In this document: positions 56,069 to 64,000 of the stretch, in pieces
How the letters are laid out: each line of letters begins with the position of its first letter
How positions within the stretch are numbered: the first letter of the stretch is position 1
Assembly (NCBI GenBank): GCA_026545765.1
Contig: CM048840.1
Span: forward strand, 53,568,580 to 53,632,579
Length of the DNA stretch: 64,000 bases
From: Plantago major
Taxonomy: Eukaryota > Streptophyta > Magnoliopsida > Lamiales > Plantaginaceae
Direction: 5' to 3'
Notes under the pieces: model-generated
The model's input: only the letters and a program-made list of their open reading frames with translations
Database searches by the model: none
What the model was told of the DNA's origin: nothing
Made by a program: the position numbers and the translations under genes

Positions 56069-57292
56069 TGATGTGCTCAAATTAATACTTAGAAAACAAG
56101 TAGTAAGCAGTTGTTGTAGACAGACAATGCTAACCACAGAATCGTTCGCTAAGGAACCAATTAAGCTACCAAGCAGTTGAAAGCAAACAGTCACTTGTAA
56201 AAACAGTTTGATTTGTTTGGTTTTGATTACTTCTAATAACTAGAAATAGAAAAGCAGATAAACGGTTTTTTGACAGAGAGAGAAGAGAACACAATAGTTA
56301 TGATCGAGTTATGCTAATTCGCTCTAGGGAAATCGTTCATACTTGTCACACGGTCGGTGTACATAAATCAATCAATCCAATTCAACCAATCGTTGTTTGA
56401 GAGTTTTGAACTAGAGAAATCGTGGGTCGTCAATCTACGGTCCTTAACAGAAAATGATTTTGAGAATCTAGAACTAGCTTATTGGATTAAAGGTTTTTAC
56501 GAAGATTTTGAACTAGACGAACCTATATGAACAAATCCTAAGCCTAGAAACGAATACGCAGAACCGTCACATAACTACCGTGTTCGAAGTGGTTTGGCTA
56601 CTCATGGTAGAAGCAAAGATCAAAGACTTCAAGGTATTGAATATGATAAACATAGACATGTTGATAATAGCATGCAAGATCATACAATTCGATAAGCAAT
56701 GACAAACACGAATTGAGATAAACAATAGAGAATTATCAGATATTACCAGGAATTCGATATCGATGATTCAAGAATGTGAAAACCAAGCTCCAAGAATGTA
56801 ACAATGTCAAAGTATGAGTATTGGAGATTTTCTAAGAAATAGGTTAAAAGAGAGTCTGTCAGAAAGAATCCAAATTCTAAACTAAAAAGGAAAAAACAAA
56901 TTCTGGATCTACGTGTCTCGCCACGGCGGGCGATTTTCCTCGCCGCGGCGAGTCTTCTGTTATCGAATATATATCCCATTCGCTTATTCTTTCCGCGGCG
57001 AGCTTCGATCTTGATCCCAAAGGCAGCCTCGTAAAATCTCGCCGCGGTGGGCCAAATGCCTTGCTGCGGCAAGCTCGTCTTGCAGAATTCTTTGTTGCCT
57101 CGTAAAATCTCGCTGCGGCGAGCCTAGGCGACTTTGTTTTCTCCATTTGAGCTCAAAAACCTGAATTCCTACAAAACAAAACCAAAACACCAAAGCATAA
57201 AATTGTACAAAAACCACTATAAAACTAAGAACAAAGACTAACAAAGACCGCTAAAAAAGGACTAAATGAGACTCTAAATTATCGTCTCATCA
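56069..57292 (-). repeat. 5' LTR of element B
   Basis: 1224 bp, matching 43559-44088 joined to 52091-52766 (1206 bp). It holds GC-rich palindromes at about 56914-57130, including the perfect 14-mer CTCGCCGCGGCGAG (56939-56952), and a TATA-like GGATATATATTCG (minus) beside it. Confidence 0.92.
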
Positions 57293-57364
57293 ACTACATG
57301 AATTTCCAAGTTCCAAGTGAACATCCTAAGTAATTGGTCTTCAAGTCTTTATCTTCTTCCACAA

Positions 57365-58192
57365 TCACTCATTTGTGAAGACCCTATCACCATACATGTC
57401 TATATCATCAGAGTAGTCAAGGAGTAATATCCTGACTTTCATCTCTATTTTCCTTAAGCATTCTACCAGCTCTTTGTATGGTTGAGTAGGATTCTTATGA
57501 GCAAAGTATTTTACCCACATATATTTGCTCCATGTCCAAGCATGTTCCAGTTTAAGATTAGTGACTTTGTAGTACTCATAGATAGTTCTGAGATACTTCA
57601 AAGTCATTTGAATATTGCTCTTCAGACATGTAGAAAGTTTCTCTTACATGTACAACAAGCTTTGGCCTTGTCCCTGTTCCAGTGAGGTTTTCAGTTCTGT
57701 GCACATCATCAAGTTTGATGTAGGGACATTCTTCAGATAACTCTTTCCTCAAAGTTGTCTGTTTGATTTGGACTTCAAAGTCCAGCCAGGCTTTTGTTGT
57801 TGATTCACTTTTAAAGAGGGGTGCTTTATTCTTTCTCCAGGCCATCATTTGTTGGAAAATGGAATCTGGGAAGCTGCCTTCATTCATCAGTAGGTATTTT
57901 AGTTCCAACATCCAGTAACCATTCTTCTGGTGGATACATCTATAGACATAAAGTTCATTGTCAGTCTTGACATACTCAATCATGGCTTCTTCTGTCCTGA
58001 ATATTTGTTGACCTTTGAACTTTTAAGCTCTTTGTCCATTCCTTCTTTGTCTTAAGTTTTATTTGATTGAATTGCTTGAAGAACCTTGTTGGATAGACTT
58101 GGTGTTTGCAGAAGGTGTCATTGCTGCCAATGGTTGTGCAGCAATGGGCTCAGATAGACTACTAATTTTTATTTTTCTGTGAAGAGGATTGT
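57365..58192 (-). pseudogene. C-terminal part of the third ORF of element C
   Basis: From 57983: MIEYVKTDNELYVYRCIHQ, KNGYWMLELKYLLMNEGSF, KAWLDFEVQIKQTTLR and ECPYIKLDDVHR; after a frameshift near 57600: EHAWTWSKYMWVKYFAHKNP and LLLDYSDDIDMYGDRVF. All align with the end of the D third ORF (for example HIEYMKTSNEESSYRCI, NKRGYWILELQHLL and HAWVWGKYFWVKHF). Upstream (57984-58192) is more diverged, non-open text matching D near 25630-25760. The family function is unknown. Confidence 0.75.
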
Positions 58193-59507
58193 TGATGTAC
58201 ACTTAATAATTTGAATGCGTTGTAGTACCTGTAATTCTAAAATACAATCAAAGATTAAATTTATTTATTGTCGAAGCTCACAAATACACATCAATAGTGG
58301 TAAGTTAACTCGAGATGTCGTTCTCCACGGACTCTTAGCATAGGAACAAACAACTAACCTATGGATTATGCGTGCAGAAAACAGACAGATTATAAGTAAG
58401 CAGAAGATTAAGTCGCAATTAGATTCTAATATGATGATGTAATCGATGGTGGCGTTGGTGTAAAGGACCCCCAACCTACCTCGTACTATGCTACTCCCAA
58501 CTTCCTAGTAAATATCCTAAGCAATTACCTCTAACGACAGTAGAACATAATACTAAATACCAAAGCGCAGTCGATACCTGTACCCCTACTCAGTTCAATA
58601 AAACTGTGTCACTCAGCAAAACATCACACCACAAAGGATGTATAGAGTTGTATAATCACGATTTACGTCTAAGAACTATTTCATTAGTATAACACGGCAT
58701 ATAAAGAAGTAGCATAGCAGTGTTTCGGCGGTTCACCTTTACAATAGAAAGTTAGCTACTCATAGTAGTAAACAGAACACAGGAATCGAAACTAAGAAGA
58801 AAAGAAGCAGAAAAGAGAATCTTAGTCTTTGATGTCTTCGTGCTACTTCTAGGGTTTCCTCCTTCTTGGTGCCTGACGGCCAGGGTTTTGGGGTTTCACT
58901 TCCCTGATGACTGGTTGTCTCTCAGGAGAACTGCCTTGAAAGCGGTGAATGATTATGAGACCACAAGGGTCTTATTTATACTGTGGAAAACGTCCTTTGG
59001 CAGCTATTTATCATTAAGGAAGGTTAGAAAGGCGGGCTTTAGCCTGACAGGTCAGAAGAAAGCCTGAAATATAGAAGTTTACATTCACTTTGCGATGCAT
59101 GAGCCGTAGAATCCTTATGCGGGCCGAGAACATGCTTCGATTCCTCTAGCTTTCTGTCTGTTTTCTTCGTTCTTCAATTTCGGGCTTCATAACTTCGTTT
59201 CCTCAAGAAGTGTTCTTCTACAATGTTGTAGCATATTAAATTATCTTCACATTGGTTGGTCACATGACATGTTTTGACACCTCGAATCCGTGCACCGACC
59301 AAATCAACGTATTTCCTTATTTTCCCCAATTTCGCCTAAATATGACGTTTTGGCACCGGAAATCGTGCACTTCCTCCAAAACGCGATCATGACCTACAAA
59401 ATATGCAAGTAGTTGGTAATTGGCCATTATATGATGTAAATATTGCATCTTGGGTAAAAAACAAGGGTCTAAAAGCATGCAAAATTGCACTTTTCATTAT
59501 CACATCA
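58193..59507 (-). repeat. 3' LTR of element E
   Basis: 1315 bp by its TGATG/CATCA ends. It has GTTAGCTACTCATAGTAG near 58752, matching the motif in the A and B LTRs, but otherwise differs from them. No coding sequence; the short open frame at 58840-59067 is LTR leader text. Confidence 0.65.
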
Positions 59508-62289
59508 CACCCCCAAACCAGTTTCTTTCTCATCCTTGAGCAAGGTAATAACGATAAACAAGAAGTGACTATGGAATGAATAAAGAGCATAAACCGTGAA
59601 ATAGATAAACAACTAATCTCTAAGGTTTCATACTCCACTGACTCACTTAGTTTCAACTCAGACCTCAATGACTCCACAATAAACATATAACAAGTAAGCA
59701 TCACTCACTACAACCTGTGGTCACAAGCGTAACACATTATCCTTTAAGGTGTGTTTTAAGATCATCACCTCGCGGCAATGTCATGCAATCCTGCTCCCAT
59801 AAGTCAAGGCACAAATCAAAGTAATACTCAGGTTGGCTCGGTAAGTAAAGTAGGTAGGATAATATAGAGGAATAGTGGCTAAGCATCATCAAAAGATGAG
59901 TATGTTAAAGTAAAGGTGAATTCGGGCGGACTTATCCTTTCGGACACCGAGTTCCTTGTTTCAATGATATTTCTCCATCTTCTTCTTCATCATCATAAAA
60001 CACTTCATCGGTTACTTCACACATAGACTACTTGCTCCATTATTTTTTTCTTTTTTCTTTTTTTTCCTTTTTCTTTTTTGACATACTATTTTTTGCAGTC
60101 GTTTATCGACCCGTATGTTTTTGGTTGGCCATCATTGGGCTCTTTTAGTCTCTACATTTTTGGTAGTGTCTGTTTTACCGAATTTTGCACTTTTGTGCGT
60201 GCTGGTTTGGTATACATGCCATCAACCCTCACGGACATGTAGCTTTTTATGGCCATGCCGGTATGTGGGTAGTATCTGTAACATGCCCAACACGAAAATG
60301 GTGATCACAAGGACCACAGATCCACTCCGAGACTTTTGTACCTTTGCTTTTTTCGATACTTTTATTTTTTCTTTTTTGGAGCAAGAGCTAGTGATTTTTA
60401 GCACCGGTAATACATAAGTAGGGCCAACATGGGTTACCTTTCAATGATGTTCATCTTCCACTTCTCCCCCAAACCAATTTCTCGAACTCGGATCATAGTT
60501 TTCTTCTCTACTTTCCCCCAAACCAAATCTCAATCATGGTCAAATCATGATCAAATCATGATCCTCCTCCATTCTTTGGAACTCGTTGCTTCATTTCTTC
60601 TTTATAAGCTTTGCGGTGGAATGCTGACATTGCTTATGTGAAGCATGTATGGGATATATAGTGGAGTTTCATAATGGCTCAAAAAGCTTTGAGAGGGGCT
60701 AGTGAAAGGTTTATAATTATGTATAAGTAAAGGCTTCAAAACAGAGGTGAGTACCACAAATCATATTCGTGTTGATAACATATAAAGACTCATGGGTAGC
60801 AGTGTTCATACAGTTATAGACATGACATTTATTGGTGCAACAAGCACACTCACTCATCAGAGTAGCATGGGTCGGGGTAGGTTAGAGAATATATTCCATA
60901 AGTAGTGAACCATGAAAACAAACCTACTGCGCCCATCTACTCATACTTTATACTTATCATAGATCTTTCTTCTTTTCAAAAAGACAAATAACCCTAGACG
61001 TAGTAGGTAAAGGTAAATTTAGTTCTAGACATAAATTAAAGCTGTAATTTAAGTGCGAATATTTAAAAGTAATTACAGACCGAGTAATTTAGCAAGTAGC
61101 AGTCAAATCAAATCCTCCCCCAAACCTAGTCAAGAGTAAATAAAAGAAATAGGAAAGTAAAGAAGAAAAAGAAAAGGTACTTCCCTCTCGGCGTCGTGCT
61201 TACATGGAGTAATGCTTCATGAGAAAGATCCTCCGGGTGGTAGGTAAAGTTGTGGTAGTAAGTTACGTGAGTATTTCACTCCACCCCCAATTTATCTCGT
61301 TCATTTCATTCCTACTCCGCATATCATCTTGGTTTCCCAGTTGGTTATCGTTCACGAGCTCCACAAGGAGTTTATGTTGAATGCATTTTGCTGTGGGTTT
61401 CCTCCTTTGTTTTTCCATGGTACCTAGGTTCAAAAGTGTGTGAAATAGCATGTTTGGAGTGAATTCTAGACTATAGCTTACACGCAAATCTCATTGGGTT
61501 TTTCCTCCCCCAAACTTGATGTTTGGTACAACATGTATGCGAAATTTCCGCTTGTGATAAAATCAATAGCCACTTCAAATCAATGCATGAACTAGGCATG
61601 TAGTATAAATTCTCATATTGTGTCAAGCATCAAATTTTAGATCATATTGCAATGAAAATTCCATCCTATGAGCATGTGACATAGAAAGTATGTTTTCTAA
61701 GCATAAATCATCAAGTAATAACCATACGAGCATACAATCGAAAGAGAAACAGATCGAACAGAGAGTTTGTTCCAGTGGGGCATTTTATCAAACACGGTGA
61801 GAATGAACAAAAACTCTCAATTCTCAATCAAATTGTTAGAACTCTACCAAGATAAGTGATAATAGAGTGAATACTAGAAGTAGGCATGTATTCACATCAT
61901 CATTACATAATCAAATTAATCGATTGATGCATACAATTGCATAGTACCAAAGAAGCTTATAAGAAAGTACCAGCAAAAGAGTGAAAGATATAAATTTGAT
62001 ATCGAAGATGTAATGAAGATAATATTGAATAGAGATCACTTACTTGATGATGTCGATAGATGGGCAAGCTAGGAATGCAATGGTATGATGAAAATAGAGA
62101 GCAAGTGAAGAATTTTGGGAAAATAATTACAGCGTTTTTCGATTTTTCGGTTTTTCTTCTTCCGAAATATGATTCTACAAAATAAGGTTTTTGAAAATAG
62201 AATTTAAAATTTTTGAAAAGGTTTTTTGGTGCGGAAATAAAAAACGAAAAGTAAAAGTGCAAATGCATGTGCGTAAAATGAACGTGAGC
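59508..62289 (-). other. internal non-coding sequence of element E
   Basis: Repeated TCCCCCAAAC motifs (near 59510, 60466, 60516, 61107 and 61507; the minus strand reads GTTTGGGGGA) resemble multiple polypurine-like tracts. The block shared with A and B is at 60125-60335. No protein domain is recognisable. Confidence 0.5.
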
Positions 62290-62469
62290 TTGGGTTGCCT
62301 CGCAAGAAGCGCTTGTTTTAGGTCTTATAGCTCGACCCCGGTTTAGAGATGACTTTTAGGATGGGTGTATGTGGTCTATGCTAGGTCCGTCTACCCATCT
62401 CCACCTTCCAGCAGCGTTCTTCTTTCGCATCCTCGTTGGCAAGTTTCGATTGATTTTATGTCCATCAAC

Positions 62470-63051
62470 CTATTCACAGTTCCTGTCAATTTTCCTGTCG
62501 TATTCAGGATTTAGCTCTGTCCTTCTTGGTATCGTTATCTTTTTCTTCCTTTGTTGTTGGAAAATGATTTGTTCGGTGAAGAAGTTATCGTCATCCTTAG
62601 TGTTCTCGTGGATACGATTTCTCTTATGAACGTATCCATTCCTTCCTTTGAGTAATTTTATGTCATTGCATGGTTGATCACCAAGCTCCATAAGTCCCAT
62701 TCCTTCGAGTATTCCTATTTTATTCATCATTGTAACAGATTCCACTCGACTGATTAGATCTCCATCGAACAACTTGTTCTCATCATTTGGGTTGCACACC
62801 CATGGCTTTACTTCGACTTCTTCCACTGATGTGTCCCTGAGAGATCTCACTTTCCTTGGTTCAAATTACCCCTTTGAGAATGATTCGTATTCCTATGTTC
62901 TATATTTCTGCGCAATGCTAGTCAGACAGTTAAAATCAAGGTTATGGTCAGGGGTGGTTATGAAAACCTTCCAATCATTGGGTCGGAAATTCATGGGGAT
63001 ACGTTGAGTGGGTGAATTTCCCAATGAATGGTCCCTTTCCGCATAAGGCAT
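62470..63051 (-). pseudogene. decayed ORF of element E
   Basis: One frame of 194 codons from MPYAERDHSLGNSPTQ to ...IDRNCE with two internal stops (TAG at about 62893 and TAA at about 62866). Text includes FRPNDWKVFITTPDHN and VKPWVCNPNDENKLFDGD. By position it could be a remnant of the gag-protease region, but no protease or zinc motif is seen. Not recognised. Confidence 0.4.
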
Positions 63052-63084
63052 AATATAATAATCAGTAGAAAAGTATGAATATGT

Positions 63085-63619
63085 ACTCCCAATCAATAAT
63101 CAGTTGTCAATTACAAGATCAATCGGTTCAATTACCTCCAGTAATAGGATGATAATTGCCTTGGAAAAGTTCTAGGTTGAGAGCAAAGTTGAAAAGAAGA
63201 TAATGAATTAAAATAGAGTTCAAAACTATATGTATCGATAGAAAACAAGCCAATTTGGCGTGTGCCATGCGGCACCGTGGCGTGCTTCAGCGTGCGCCAA
63301 GCAGCTCGTAGCTGCTTGGTGTACGCCGCCAAGCATCCTAAAGCATCCGTTTTCGCCCTTTGACTCCAAATTTGGTATTTTTGGCCTTCCCGCTCCGCTT
63401 CTAGCATCCATCTGAGGCATTGGAAGTCCTTACTCATGTAAAGGCATATAACATGCATCCTTTTGCCTTCAATTAACGCGGTTTAGCCAAATACCTACAA
63501 AACACACAAATTACAAAACAAGTAAAAATACTCTAGGAAAACTAATAAAAACTATACTTGAGAACGGCAGTAAGATGGTAAAAAAGAGCATATGAGACGG
63601 TGTAAAACCGACTCATCAG
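63085..63619 (-). mobile_element. gypsy LTR fragment related to A
   Basis: It matches the outer part of the A LTR (GGTTCAATTACCTC, CCGCTCCGCTTCTAGCATCC, AAGTAAAAATACTCTAGG) and ends GACTCATCA at 63619. It has its own palindrome zone at 63256-63345 (TTGGCG...CGCCAA, AGCAGCTCGTAGCTGCT). The inner part is missing; it is joined to E near 63050-63085. Confidence 0.7.
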
Positions 63620-63762
63620 TCCCAGGTGAGGATAGACCCACCGCTTTCGCAGGACTTTGGCACCCCATTTAATACATCAAAAAGCTTGGCATATAAAGAG
63701 CGCCACTCCGACAGGAGTTACGCGTGGACATGTGGTACGAAGAAGAAGAAGGTGAGCAACTC

Positions 63763-64000
63763 ATGGCACCATTGAAGTCAATGTTTTAAACAAGAGGATG
63801 GCTCAGGCTGGCAAGATATCCCGAGCCATATGACCGGGAGCTGGTCATGGATTTCTATGCCAACTATGATGACATGAGGTTTGAGGAGACAACTCTCACT
63901 CCGTGGGTGCCCGTCAAGGGAGGATACGTTGAGTTTTCAGCCCACTAACCGGTTCTACCGTGTTCCTAACCTTCACAGACGTATGGATGTTTTACCTACA
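63763..64000 (+). pseudogene. third-ORF fragment F (putative plant transposon protein domain)
   Basis: The plus strand encodes TRGWLRLARYPEPYDRELVM, DFYANYDDMRFEETTLTPWV and KGGYVEFSAH, close to the third ORF of element A. There is a TAA eight codons after MAPLKSMF and a frame change near 63945, after which NRFYRVPNLHRR follows. It runs off the window. Orientation is opposite to A, B, C and E, so it belongs to another element. Confidence 0.7.

Larger units (their letters stand above)
43559..57292 (-). mobile_element. gypsy element B, gag-protease only, with nested element A
   Basis: Ends TGATGCGC and GTCTCATCA, flanked by the duplication ACTAC (43554-43558, 57293-57297). The left LTR (43559-44088 plus 52091-52766) is split by element A; the right LTR is 56069-57292. 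The PBS is at 56047-56064. Internal sequence without A is only about 3.3 kb: gag, protease, then non-coding. No reverse transcriptase, RNase H or integrase is present, and the room left is too small for them. The tRNA-Asp type PBS and gag-protease layout fit the Athila/Tat side of Ty3/gypsy. It must have used proteins from another element. Confidence 0.9.
34821..58192 (-). mobile_element. copia element C (relative of D), 3' part, with nested insertions
   Basis: On the minus strand: the tail of the third ORF (58192-57365), spacer, polypurine tract (43247-43260) and a full 3' LTR (43246 to 34821). Two large insertions break it: a CACTA element (35082-42050) inside the LTR and gypsy element B (43559-57292, itself holding A) in the spacer. 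Everything upstream of the third-ORF tail is missing: at 58193 the text changes to the LTR of element E. LTR and ORF text match D but are clearly diverged, so C is a related family rather than a recent sister. Confidence 0.85.
58193..63051 (-). mobile_element. gypsy element E, truncated
   Basis: Starts with an LTR (58193-59507, TGATGTAC...ATCACATCA), followed on the minus strand by the PPT-like GGTTTGGGGGTG, non-coding sequence with the block shared with A and B (60125-60335), the AAGCGCTT block (62290-62325) and a decayed ORF (62470-63051). No PBS and no matching second LTR are found, so the right part is lost. It interrupts the third ORF of C at 58192. Confidence 0.65.

Overview
This looks like a nuclear window from a flowering plant, most likely a eudicot. 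It is AT-rich, has short GT-AG introns, holds one multi-exon host gene, and is otherwise filled with plant-type transposable elements: Ty1/copia, Ty3/gypsy, CACTA, hAT and Stowaway MITEs, and a tRNA-derived SINE. The species cannot be read from the sequence. There are no bacterial or organellar genes and no CRISPR.

Layout. 1-2060: broken copia pieces, including an inverted LTR fragment. 2820-7024 (minus): the only convincing host gene, six coding exons and 431 codons plus stop. It encodes an Arg/Ser/Asp-rich nuclear-type protein ending in a small-acidic-protein-like (SMAP) domain. Its introns carry a SINE with a 19-bp target duplication and Stowaway MITEs. 7300-10866: old LTR debris and unassigned DNA. 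10867-28332 (plus): copia element D, 17.5 kb, SIRE-like, with a GGTAA duplication, tRNA-Met PBS, decayed gag-pol and a very long third ORF. D is itself hit by a CACTA element in its 5' LTR and by another insert in the protease/integrase region. D sits in an older LTR (about 9951-10866 plus 28333-29174). 29175-34820: copia and gypsy LTR remnants, a MITE, a solo LTR and a decayed ORF.

34821-58192 (minus): copia element C, a relative of D, acts as a nest. Its 3' LTR is split by a 7-kb CACTA element (35082-42050) with divergent tnp2-like and Transposase_24-like genes. Between its PPT and its third ORF lies gypsy element B (43559-57292, TSD ACTAC). Inside one LTR of B lies gypsy element A (44089-52085, TSD GTAGA). 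58193-64000: a truncated gypsy element E, another gypsy LTR fragment, and a third-ORF fragment (F) running off the window on the plus strand.

The main biological interest is in the LTR elements. A and B encode only gag and protease (A also has a third ORF) and have no reverse transcriptase or integrase, yet they keep intact ends, PBSs and conserved non-coding 3' blocks, so they probably depended on helper elements. Their LTRs carry arrays of GC-rich palindromes at a similar position but with different cores, and A has the same palindromes just upstream of its third ORF, suggesting a copied promoter. The third ORF of copia D appears to contain five small spliceosomal introns, and its N-terminal domain resembles the third ORF of gypsy element A. 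Most premature stops in these elements could have come from single C-to-T changes, as expected after methylation and decay.
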